From NCBI RefSeq assembly GCF_003700275.1, contig NZ_RBRE01000070.1:1-64000 (forward strand): a stretch of DNA of 64,000 bases, given 5' to 3'. Positions within the stretch are counted from its first letter, which is position 1. Each line of letters begins with the position of its first letter. The stretch is from Pseudomonas cichorii. GTDB taxonomy: Bacteria; Pseudomonadota; Gammaproteobacteria; Pseudomonadales; Pseudomonadaceae. Below, in pieces: positions 7,463 through 15,476 of the stretch. The position numbers and the translations under genes are program-made. The notes below the pieces were generated by a model. That model searched no databases. It was not told where the DNA came from and saw only the letters and a program-made list of their open reading frames with translations.

Positions 7463-10165
7463 ATGAATCCGCAGACCCGAAATCTGCTTATCCAGCGTGT
7501 GATTGACTCGCTTGGCATCTTAGCACCTGGCTCTATCTTCGAGCGTTTTGGGGTCATCCTGATTGAGCGAATGAACGATGTCAGGTTGGTGCAGCGCGGT
7601 TCGTCAGTAGGTGGCAGCCCCGTCGGGGGAGCGCTGGATGCCGTTTCCGAAGATGGCCGGATCGTCGTCGAGGCGTCGATCGTGAAGGGTTATTTTTCGG
7701 GCGCAATGAAAAAGCCTTGGAGCGATCTCGACCACACTCTCGCGCTGGCACCATTGGCCCAAGACATCTATCTACTGAGTTCGCAGCGCGCAGAAACTGG
7801 CGTAATCGAAGCGATGGTAAATGCGGCCCTCCAGCAGGATCGCATGGTCGGGCGACGCCTACACCTGATGGACAGCCGCGCTATCGCCGAGGCCATCATT
7901 GACACGCTGATGCTACGGGACGACGCGATCGACGACCTGGCCCAACATCTACCCGTCCTGGCCGAGATCCGCGATGACCACCCCGCATCATTGAACGCCC
8001 CGCCGCTGAGCACGCTTTATGTTAAGAATGAAGCGATTGACGCAGAACTGGACAGGCTCCTAGAAACAGCCCCGTGTGTCGAGATCGGCGGCATTGGCGG
8101 CATTGGCAAGTCACAAGCCGCAGCCGCCTGCCTACTGCGTAGCGAACGCCGTTTCGAGTACAGGTTCTGGGTCAGCGGTCGCGACATCGACAGTGTCGAA
8201 CGGCTCTCGTCGGTTCCGGTCCAGCGCGGCGGTGCCGAGCGTAACGTCAGTGCGCTGCTGCGCTGGAACCGCACATTCCTAGTCGTAGACGATGCAAACC
8301 CGAGCCTCGTGGTCGAACAGTTAGCCGCATTATGTGGACCGAACTCTCGGATTCTGATCACCCGGCAAAACCCGTCACCTGGAGCGTTCGCTATGCCTAC
8401 CATGAAAGAGCTACAGGCTCGCGAATTGCTTGGTAAGGGGCTTGATACCCAGCCATCTATGGAGGAGTTCCAGACGATCTGGGGCGCAGTCGGCGGTCAC
8501 CCTCTGAGCTTGGTGATGCTTAATGCCGCTGCGCACGAGGGCGTGTCGTGGAACGAACTAGCCGAGGACTGCGCTAATGTCGCTAATCTTCAAATTGACG
8601 GCGCACGGCTCGCTGACCGTATTCTCGGACGGCTGAAACCGGCGTTAGGGGAGGAGCTGTGCCTGTTCCAGTGGGCAGGCCAGAGTCACTGCGATCGCGC
8701 GTTCTTCAAGTACGTTGTCGGAACGTTGCGCTTGAGATCATTCGAACGTCATGGACTTACCGCGCCCGAGAGCGAAGCGTCGATCCGCATCCACGATATC
8801 GTCTTTACGGCCCTGAACTCGTTGAATTGGCTAACCGACGAGAAGTCACGACAAATCGACGCTAAGCTCGAGGCGTTCATTCTCAGGCAGATCAGTGAGG
8901 ACGGACATGGCCTACAACTGATCGCATCGCAGTTGAAGGGCAAGATCGCCAGCAATGTCGAGAATGGTGATCGACGGCCGGCTTTCCTATACGCCTTGTC
9001 GATGGTCTGGATGGGTAGCGCCATTAAGATCCATTTGCTGCCCAACCCAGTAGAAGAGGCACAGCGGCTGAAGTCGTTGGGCGCGACCAACAACGACGTA
9101 GCCATCCTGGTAGTCCTCGAGTCGATCGAAGCAACGGAACGCTATCTGCGTCAAACGACAGGGAACGCGGCTGCCGTCAAATGGTTAGGAACGGTCGTGC
9201 AAGCCTATGGCGACCTTGCAACCATGGCAGACCTTGGTGCTCGTCAAGCCGCTGAAATCAAACACCACCATGCAAAGACTCTACGCGGCTTGGGGAAACA
9301 TGCTGAAGCCGAACGCTTGTTCGAGGAGGTAGTAGCCAGCCATTCGCTGAATGACGCCAAACTTCAACTGATAAGGTTTGCCGGTTTCAGGGATCAAAGC
9401 TATGAGACGGCTAAGCAATATGCGTCAGAGATCATCGCTGAGAAGCTGGACACCGGCAGCGTGTCTCCCTCACTGCTGATGGCACTAGGTGACGCGCTCA
9501 ATGGTGCGCGTCAATCCTGGGCGGGCGAACTCATCGAACAGCATGAAGAGCTGTTTCTTTCGGAAGCGCTGTACAGTGCAGCCATCGGTATACCGCAAGG
9601 CTATCACTCTGTCGCGAGCTTCGTCCGTGCGATGGTCTGGCACGCACCGGAGCGGGTCGAAAGCGTACTGGCGCGCCTGCCCGAACCAACACCATTGATG
9701 CTGGACGATGACCAGAGCCGCGGTTCCTATGCGGAGATCATGTTGCTCGCAGCGGGCGCCGACGACAAACCCGTTTACCTGAACCGTGCTCTAGAAGCTT
9801 TTGAGACGCTGAAAGCGCCGGCCCCCTATCAGAAGCGCAAATGGGGCGAGACGCTTTACAAACTTGGTCGCTACGCGGAGGCGGAGACTATCCTCGAGAC
9901 GATCAAAGACAAGAGCGGCCGGATCTGGTTGGCTCATAATCTGTCACAGGTGAAACTCGAACTGGATAAGCTCGAGGAAGCTCTTGCTCTCATTAATGAG
10001 TCCATTGCGGGGGCGATCGGCGTGAACAAAAAATACCGCAGCAGCTTCCTTCTGCAGCGCGTCAAGGTGAAGATCAAGCTAAAACAGGATCCAGCCGGAG
10101 ATATCGCCGAGGGCCATCGATACACAACCAACCCGGGCCTTCTCGATCAGTTTTCCGCGTTCTGA
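7463..10165 (+). CDS. STAND NTPase with nuclease-like N-terminus and C-terminal TPR-like repeats
   Basis: A protein of 900 residues in three parts. Residues 1-150 look like a restriction-endonuclease fold: GGALDA with Asp59, then RIVVEAS with Glu70 but Ser72 where Lys is usual, then strands DIYLLSSQRA and RRLHLMDS. Residues 185-450 form an NB-ARC-type NTPase with Walker A GGIGGIGKS (209-217), Walker B LVVDDA (273-278), SRILITRQ near 295-302, and GGHPLSL (344-350) in the GLPL position. The remainder is helical with TPR-like units (LRGLGKHAEAERLFEEV; LYKLGRYAEAETILETI). Known relatives such as Avs proteins sense phage proteins through repeats and fire an N-terminal effector. It follows the kinase gene by 47 bases. 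The N-terminal activity is uncertain because the catalytic lysine is not in its usual place. Confidence 0.82.
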   Translation: MNPQTRNLLIQRVIDSLGILAPGSIFERFGVILIERMNDVRLVQRGSSVGGSPVGGALDAVSEDGRIVVEASIVKGYFSGAMKKPWSDLDHTLALAPLAQDIYLLSSQRAETGVIEAMVNAALQQDRMVGRRLHLMDSRAIAEAIIDTLMLRDDAIDDLAQHLPVLAEIRDDHPASLNAPPLSTLYVKNEAIDAELDRLLETAPCVEIGGIGGIGKSQAAAACLLRSERRFEYRFWVSGRDIDSVERLSSVPVQRGGAERNVSALLRWNRTFLVVDDANPSLVVEQLAALCGPNSRILITRQNPSPGAFAMPTMKELQARELLGKGLDTQPSMEEFQTIWGAVGGHPLSLVMLNAAAHEGVSWNELAEDCANVANLQIDGARLADRILGRLKPALGEELCLFQWAGQSHCDRAFFKYVVGTLRLRSFERHGLTAPESEASIRIHDIVFTALNSLNWLTDEKSRQIDAKLEAFILRQISEDGHGLQLIASQLKGKIASNVENGDRRPAFLYALSMVWMGSAIKIHLLPNPVEEAQRLKSLGATNNDVAILVVLESIEATERYLRQTTGNAAAVKWLGTVVQAYGDLATMADLGARQAAEIKHHHAKTLRGLGKHAEAERLFEEVVASHSLNDAKLQLIRFAGFRDQSYETAKQYASEIIAEKLDTGSVSPSLLMALGDALNGARQSWAGELIEQHEELFLSEALYSAAIGIPQGYHSVASFVRAMVWHAPERVESVLARLPEPTPLMLDDDQSRGSYAEIMLLAAGADDKPVYLNRALEAFETLKAPAPYQKRKWGETLYKLGRYAEAETILETIKDKSGRIWLAHNLSQVKLELDKLEEALALINESIAGAIGVNKKYRSSFLLQRVKVKIKLKQDPAGDIAEGHRYTTNPGLLDQFSAF

Positions 10166-10530
10166 CCTTAGCGTGCCCGAGCTTTGTGTAACCAGGGTTG
10201 AACTCAGTTCAGGGAATAGGTAACTCCGAACTGGATGATAAAACGAGCGACCATGCTGCGCATACCGCCAGAGTTGATGGGCGTGGTGCCGCAGAACGCA
10301 GACGGGCATGACGTGACGTGACTCAGGCATTGACTATAAATTATTAGCTTGGGCCAAGGCAGGCGAGGCTGCTGCAGATCAATGAATGGCTGGGCCGAGC
10401 AGTAATCTGCTTTACCCCGTTCGAGGTGCATGACGGCAATGGAAACTGAGCCAGCATAGACAGAAAAGCCGCCCTCTTTGGTGGCTTGTTTAGGCGGGGC
10501 TCTGTGATAGAGGCCTAGGTCCGAGGCACC
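10166..10530. other. gene-free stretch after the STAND gene
   Basis: About 365 bases with no ORF I can support on either strand. A CCGCC...GGCGG-type inverted repeat near 10471-10499 could end transcripts. Nothing else stands out. Confidence 0.4.
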
Positions 10531-10737
10531 TTACATTGCTGCCTCTTCCTCGGCTGTGGTTCCGCACCACTCACAGCTGTCGCCGAAGGATTCGTCGTAG
10601 CCTCCTTGGCTGACAATTTGACCATCCTCCTTGGCCAAGGAGTCCTGTTCGACGCAATCATTACACAGGGTCACGGTCGGGTATTGTTCGGCAGCACGAT
10701 CGGACTGCATATCTCCAAAGACGGTACATGTTTTCAT
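10531..10737 (-). CDS. small zinc-ribbon-like protein
   Basis: A protein of 68 residues that starts MKTCTVFGDMQSDRA. Two Cys pairs, CNDC and CEWC, are about 30 residues apart, a spacing that fits a zinc ribbon; an extra Cys lies at residue 4. The C-terminus is acidic (TTAEEEAAM). ATG 10737 follows AGGAG with 8 bases between, which is why I reject the longer frame that starts at 10824. I do not recognise a named family. Proteins of this shape are common cargo in Pseudomonas islands. It stands alone, opposite in strand to its neighbours. Confidence 0.65.
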   Translation of the reverse strand: MKTCTVFGDMQSDRAAEQYPTVTLCNDCVEQDSLAKEDGQIVSQGGYDESFGDSCEWCGTTAEEEAAM

Positions 10738-11088
10738 GGATATGGCTCCTAGATCGTGATGGCCCAGTGTAGCCACATTTGCGGCTTCGAGGACACCGGG
10801 CATTGATAGTCTGTTGTAACCCATTCGCGCCTACCGTACCCCCCCGGGCTACGTAGACATCTCTTTGCCTTGAATTTGATTCCGACCTCAAAAAAAGTCC
10901 ATTCAGATGCTCTGTCGCCCAAATGCCAGCTCTAGTGACCTTTAGGATTAGCCAAAGCGAATACCCGCTCGTCGAGTGTAGTCAATAGTGAAAATCCACT
11001 GTGGATCGAAACACAGGCGCTCAAACACTCCCCGTCGTGCGCTACCTTAGAACTTCATACTCATCACGACGCGACTAGGAACCATGGA
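10738..11088. other. intergenic stretch between two divergent island genes
   Basis: About 350 bases without a credible ORF. It must hold the promoters of the zinc-ribbon gene (minus) and of the 301-residue gene (plus). No clear operator, repeat or RNA element was seen. Confidence 0.35.
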
Positions 11089-11994
11089 ATGAATCGCAAG
11101 CAGTTTCTGGAACAGCCGGACGTGCTCGGCCTCATCGAGTGGCTAATCGAAAACCTCCCCACTCTGCCGGTGCATCTGAAGGTCGCGCGCAGCAGGTTTG
11201 TGCGCAAAGCGATCGACTGCAAGGTTCAAGGAATCGAAGCGGTTCAGGCGGAATACCAGTGGGGCGGGAACTGGGAGACGGTCAAGGCGGAGCTGCGCCG
11301 GCTGCGCATTCGCTTGCGCCTGGCGGTTCGCGCCCGCGATGAGTTCGCCACGCATGGAGCCTGCGAAGCAATCCTAGCGTGGGGAAATGTCGATGGCGCC
11401 GTCGGATTCCTCAAGGAGCAAATGCACGATAAGAACTTGGTGAATTACCTAAAGCAGTGCCAGGCGCTTCTCGCGCTGGATCGCAAGCAGCAGCTCAACC
11501 ACCTCACCAAGCAGAACATCCTAAGATTCGACTCGGGCATGACTAAGATCCATGCCCTGCTCGACACCACTGGCTCTCCCATCTATGACGGCCGGGTCGG
11601 TGCCGCCATCGCGCTGCTCTACCACCTGTACCGCCAAGGCACCGGCACCACTGCGCCGCAGACACTGGACTTCGCCTGGGGGCCAGGGATCGGCGACCAG
11701 ATTCGAAACCCAAAACACTTAAAGCTTGGCTACAACGGTACACCGCAACTCTCCACCACCAGTCGCCACCTTTGGGCACGGCGCCAGCTCCAATTAGGTT
11801 GGATCATCCGCGCGGTACTAGAAGGGTCCGAACTATTCGCCAAGCAGCCTCATCTGGTAGACCGCTGCCACGCCTTTGAAGCTGGATTGTTCATGATGGG
11901 CTATGACCTACGCAGTCTAGTCCCCGACGGCTATACGATCCCAGTGCCGCCCAAGCCTAACTACCGGGTACGCAGGATGACCCGAGCGACCTGA
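11089..11994 (+). CDS. 301-residue protein of unknown function, last gene of the island
   Basis: A soluble, mostly helical, basic protein. The N-terminal half is rich in Arg (ELRRLRIRLRLAVRARDE near residues 64-81). The middle contains RFDSGMTKIHALLDTTGSP followed by IYDGRVGAAIALLYHL (about residues 145-182), and the tail is Pro- and Arg-rich. The IYDGRV segment faintly recalls helix-hairpin-helix glycosylase-like proteins, but I cannot show a catalytic lysine or aspartate, so no function is claimed. ATG 11089 lies 9 bases after AGGA; an ATG at 11084 is out of frame. It is the gene nearest the tRNA-Pro end of the island, about 256 bases away. Confidence 0.6.
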   Translation: MNRKQFLEQPDVLGLIEWLIENLPTLPVHLKVARSRFVRKAIDCKVQGIEAVQAEYQWGGNWETVKAELRRLRIRLRLAVRARDEFATHGACEAILAWGNVDGAVGFLKEQMHDKNLVNYLKQCQALLALDRKQQLNHLTKQNILRFDSGMTKIHALLDTTGSPIYDGRVGAAIALLYHLYRQGTGTTAPQTLDFAWGPGIGDQIRNPKHLKLGYNGTPQLSTTSRHLWARRQLQLGWIIRAVLEGSELFAKQPHLVDRCHAFEAGLFMMGYDLRSLVPDGYTIPVPPKPNYRVRRMTRAT

Positions 11995-12202
11995 GATAAA
12001 CAAGCTGATGGTTGACCTGTATGTAGTTCTCAATAAGCAGGAAAATAGTCTTAAACACTCAAAAACGTCAGGACCTGAAGAGAAAGACCAAACAACATTG
12101 GTAAAGAGACCACGAGTGAGCGCCAAAGCCTGCGTCCGCCCACGCGGAAGCCGTGAGGATTCCACCCAGAGCCGGTGGTTTTGTGGGGGTAAAAACGACC
12201 AA

Positions 12203-12243
12203 AAATAAAAAAGGGTCGCGAGATAAAATCTCGCAACCCTTTG
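12203..12243 (-). terminator. terminator of the tRNA-Pro gene
   Basis: Read on the minus strand, AAAGGGTTGCGAGAT, a short loop and ATCTCGCGACCCTTT form a long stem with one mismatch. A T-rich tail (TTTTTTATTTTT, counted with the stem end) follows. It begins 8 bases after the tRNA 3' end. It marks where native sequence ends and island sequence may begin. Confidence 0.85.
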
Positions 12244-12250
12244 AATTATA

Positions 12251-12327
12251 TGGTCGGGACGGAGTGATTCGAACACTCGACCCCTAGCACCCCATGCTAG
12301 TGCGCTACCGGACTGCGCTACGCCCCG
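12251..12327 (-). tRNA. tRNA-Pro (anticodon GGG)
   Basis: A 77-base tRNA with an encoded CCA end. The acceptor stem CGGGGCG pairs with CGTCCCG, with one G-T pair. The D arm is AGCGCAG...TAGCGC. The anticodon stem CTAGC/GCTAG encloses the loop ATGGGGT with anticodon GGG. The T loop is TTCGAAT. First base C and discriminator A are right for tRNA-Pro. Pseudomonas tRNA genes are frequent integration sites, and the variable region lies on its 3' side, as expected for integrase-driven islands. No second copy of its 3' end was found inside the window. Confidence 0.95.
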
Positions 12328-12415
12328 ACTAGGCGTGAAACTGTTTCGCAACTTGCGAAAGCGATGAGGAATATACCCTAAGCTTTTGAATTATGGAAGT
12401 ATCTTGCCTCTTCGT

Positions 12416-12772
12416 TTAAGCACGAAGGATCACAAGTACGTCTTCCAGTTCGGCAATCATCTGCCGGATCATCTGCTTGTTGTGCTGGGTATCGTCCTTC
12501 ACCTCTCCGCTGGAAAGACGCAACCGGGCTCCACCGATGGTGAAGCCCTGGTCGTAGAGCAAGGCGCGGATCTGGCGGATCATCAGCACGTCCTGGCGCT
12601 GATAATACCGGCGGTTTCCGCGTCGCTTGACGGGGTTGAGTTGAGGAAACTCCTGCTCCCAATAGCGCAGAACGTGCGGTTTGACCGCGCAGAGCTCGCT
12701 GACTTCACCAATGGTGAAGTAGCGTTTGCCCGGGATAGGCGGTAGCTCGTCGTTATGACTTGGTTCCAGCAT
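12416..12772 (-). CDS. MerR family transcriptional regulator
   Basis: A protein of 118 residues. The MerR helix-turn-helix and wing run from KRYFTIGEVSELCAVKPHV through LRYWEQEFPQLNP to RRYYQRQDV. A short helix (HNKQMIRQMIAELEDVLVIL) could dimerise. No Cys metal site is present, so it is not a typical metal sensor. ATG 12772 follows GAGG; an upstream in-frame TTG at 12781 is less likely. The start overlaps the end of ihfA by 20 bases, so it is the distal, translationally coupled gene of the pheST-ihfA operon. This arrangement is standard in Pseudomonas, and its target is not known to me. Confidence 0.9.
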   Translation of the reverse strand: MLEPSHNDELPPIPGKRYFTIGEVSELCAVKPHVLRYWEQEFPQLNPVKRRGNRRYYQRQDVLMIRQIRALLYDQGFTIGGARLRLSSGEVKDDTQHNKQMIRQMIAELEDVLVILRA

Positions 12773-13055
12773 AAGCCTCAACTCGGGCCTTCAACTTCTG
12801 CCCTGGACGAAAGGTGACCACACGGCGAGCAGTGATCGGAATCTCCTCGCCGGTCTTTGGATTTCTACCAGGCCGCTGGCGTTTGTCGCGCAGGTCGAAA
12901 TTGCCGAATCCGGACAATTTCACCTGTTCGTTGTCTTCCAGAGCGTGCCTGATTTCCTCAAAGAACAGCTCCACCAATTCCTTGGCTTCTCGTTTATTCA
13001 GGCCCAGCTCTTCGTACAGACGTTCGGCCATCTCAGCTTTCGTCAGAGCCCCCAT
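12753..13055 (-). CDS. ihfA: integration host factor subunit alpha
   Basis: A protein of 100 residues of the HU/IHF family. IhfA features are the start MGALTKAEMAERLYEELGLN, the DNA-insertion arm GRNPKTGEEIPITARRVVTFRPG with its Pro at the tip, and the KLSGFGNFDLR strand. With IhfB it bends DNA at promoters, phage att sites and replication origins. It begins 5 bases after pheT, as in E. coli and Pseudomonas, and overlaps the MerR gene. Length and motifs are intact. Confidence 0.98.
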   Translation of the reverse strand: MGALTKAEMAERLYEELGLNKREAKELVELFFEEIRHALEDNEQVKLSGFGNFDLRDKRQRPGRNPKTGEEIPITARRVVTFRPGQKLKARVEAYAGTKS

Positions 13056-13060
13056 ATACG

Positions 13061-15439
13061 CTACTTCCTTAACGTGACGTTTAACCTTTCCTCAAGTGAA
13101 TTGAGGATAGCAAGTGTCGTTGCGTTTACCTCATCGTCGTTAAGAGTGCGCGATGGATGCTGCCAGGTCAAGCCAACTGCAAGGCTTTTTCTATGCGGAT
13201 CAATGCCTTTACCCTGATAAACGTCAAATAGCCTGAGGTCCGTGAGCCATTCGCCTGCATTTTCACGAATAACCTCAAGAACCGCACTGGCATTGACGTC
13301 CCGATCAGCCAGCAAAGCCAGGTCGCGACGCACTTCCGGGAAGCGCGAAAGCTCATGGAATTTCGGCAGACGGCCTTTAGCCACTTCAGCCAGGACCAGC
13401 TCGAACACAAACACCGGACGATCAAGCCCCAGCGTTTTTGCCAGCTCAGGGTGAATCGCGCCCAGGAAGCCGACTTCACGACCATCGCGCTCGATCCGGG
13501 CAGTCTGGCCAGGATGCAGGGCCGGGTGTTGGCCCGCCGAGAAGGTGAACTCGCCCAATGCGCCAGCAAAACCCAGCACCGACTCAACGTCCGCTTTCAC
13601 GTCGAAGAAGTCGACCGCATCGCGGCCTTGTGCCCAGCCTTCAGGCAGACGGCTGCCACATACCACACCGGCCAGCATCGGCTCTTGCTTCAGACCATCA
13701 AGCTGACCAACGAAACGCAGGCCGCTTTCAAACATGCGGACGCGATCCTGCTGGCGATTGAGGTTGTGCTGCAAGGCCTTGACCAGGCCCGGCCATAGCG
13801 AAGAGCGCATGGCCGCCATGTCGTTGGAGATCGGGTTGGCCAGCAGCAGCGGCTCTACGCCCGGGCTGAACAGCTCGAAAACCTTGGGATCGATGAAGCT
13901 GTACGTGATCGCTTCCTGATAGCCACGCGCAACCAGCAGACGACGCAGCTCTGGCAGATCGCCACGCGCTTCGGCCTTGGCTTGTGGCGCCAGACGGGCT
14001 TGCGGGTAACGAACCGGCAGATGGTTGTAGCCATAAAGGCGCGCCAGTTCTTCGATCAGATCGACTTCCAGGCTGATGTCGAAACGATGACTTGGCACTT
14101 CGACAGTCCACTGACCAACAGCTTCGCTGCTCAGCTTCAAGCCCAGCGCCGTGAGCAGGCGTTCGATTTCAGCGTTTTCGATCACCAGACCGAGCATTTG
14201 CTCGACACGGCTTGCACGCAAGGTGACGGTGGCAATCGACGGCAGATGCTGTTCGCTGACAGCTTCGATGACCGGACCCGCTTCACCACCGGTAATGTCC
14301 AGCAGCAGGCCGGTCGCACGTTCCATGGCTTCGCGCGCCAGTTGCCAGTCCACGCCACGCTCGTAACGATGCGAAGCATCGGTGTGCAGGCCGTAGGAAC
14401 GAGCCTTGCCAGCTACCGAGATGGTGTCGAAGAAGGCGCTTTCCAGAAAGATATCGCGGGTCTTGGTGGTGACACCGCTGTGCTCGCCACCCATCACGCC
14501 AGCAATGGCCAGGGCGCGCTGGTGGTCGGCAATGACCAGAGTGTCGGCACGCAGGCTGACTTCCTGACCATCGAGCAGGACCAGTTTCTCGCCCTCCTCG
14601 GCCATGCGTACGCGAATCCCGCCATTGATTTCGGCCAGATCGAATGCATGCAGCGGCTGACCCAGCTCAAGCATGACGTAATTGGTGATATCGACGGCCG
14701 CATCGATGCTGCGCACGTCCGAACGACGCAGACGCTCCACCATCCACAAGGGTGTAGGACGCGACAGGTCGACGTTACGAATCACACGCCCCAGGTAACG
14801 CGGGCAAGCAGCAGGCGCCAGAACTTCGACCGGACGAACTTCGTCGTGCACGACGGCAACGGCAGCCACCTGCGGACGGGTCACCGGAGCGTCATACAGC
14901 GCGCCGACTTCGCGAGCCAGACCGGCAAGCGACAGACAGTCGCCACGGTTCGGGGTCAGGTCGACTTCGATGCTGGCATCGTCCAGCTCAAGGTAAACGC
15001 GGATATCCTGGCCGACAGGCGCATCGGCAGCCAGTTCCATCAGGCCATCGTTGCCTTCGCCCAATTGCAGCTCGGCAGCGGAACACAGCATGCCGTTGGA
15101 TTCGACGCCGCGCAGCTTGGCCTTCTTGATCTTGAAGTCGCCCGGCAGCTCGGCACCGATCATTGCGAAAGGAATCTTCAGGCCAGGACGCACGTTTGGC
15201 GCGCCACAGACGACCTGCAGTGTTTCAGCACCATTGCTGACCTGACAAACGCGCAGTTTGTCAGCATCAGGATGTTGCTCGGTGCTCAGTACTTCACCAA
15301 CTACCACCCCCGTGAAGACGCCGGCGGCCAGCGTTACGCTGTCAACCTCAAGACCGGCCATCGACAGACGGGCAACCAGCTCGTCACGGGACACTTGCGG
15401 GCTTACCCAGCCGCGCAACCATTGTTCACTGAATTTCAT
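13061..15439 (-). CDS. pheT: phenylalanyl-tRNA synthetase beta subunit
   Basis: A protein of 792 residues, full length for bacterial PheT. In order it has an N-terminal B1 segment, an EMAP-like tRNA-binding domain (VVVGEVLSTEQHPDADKLRVC, split here as VGEVLSTEQ and HPDADKL), the editing B3/B4 region with DLTPNRGDCLSLAGLAREV, the B5 domain, the synthetase-like core, and a C-terminal ferredoxin-fold anticodon-binding domain (KFHELSRFPEVRRDLALL). It forms the alpha2-beta2 enzyme with PheS and hydrolyses Tyr-tRNA-Phe. It lies 37 bases after pheS. Several long frames opposite it are shadows. Confidence 0.98.
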   Translation of the reverse strand: MKFSEQWLRGWVSPQVSRDELVARLSMAGLEVDSVTLAAGVFTGVVVGEVLSTEQHPDADKLRVCQVSNGAETLQVVCGAPNVRPGLKIPFAMIGAELPGDFKIKKAKLRGVESNGMLCSAAELQLGEGNDGLMELAADAPVGQDIRVYLELDDASIEVDLTPNRGDCLSLAGLAREVGALYDAPVTRPQVAAVAVVHDEVRPVEVLAPAACPRYLGRVIRNVDLSRPTPLWMVERLRRSDVRSIDAAVDITNYVMLELGQPLHAFDLAEINGGIRVRMAEEGEKLVLLDGQEVSLRADTLVIADHQRALAIAGVMGGEHSGVTTKTRDIFLESAFFDTISVAGKARSYGLHTDASHRYERGVDWQLAREAMERATGLLLDITGGEAGPVIEAVSEQHLPSIATVTLRASRVEQMLGLVIENAEIERLLTALGLKLSSEAVGQWTVEVPSHRFDISLEVDLIEELARLYGYNHLPVRYPQARLAPQAKAEARGDLPELRRLLVARGYQEAITYSFIDPKVFELFSPGVEPLLLANPISNDMAAMRSSLWPGLVKALQHNLNRQQDRVRMFESGLRFVGQLDGLKQEPMLAGVVCGSRLPEGWAQGRDAVDFFDVKADVESVLGFAGALGEFTFSAGQHPALHPGQTARIERDGREVGFLGAIHPELAKTLGLDRPVFVFELVLAEVAKGRLPKFHELSRFPEVRRDLALLADRDVNASAVLEVIRENAGEWLTDLRLFDVYQGKGIDPHRKSLAVGLTWQHPSRTLNDDEVNATTLAILNSLEERLNVTLRK

Positions 15440-15476
15440 CCTGCTCTCCTAAATAGATTCGTTACGGACCAGCGCT

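Noticed and set aside
12008..12208. A 66-residue frame between the island orphan and the tRNA terminator
   Set aside because: No family, no ribosome site, basic composition typical of random frames.
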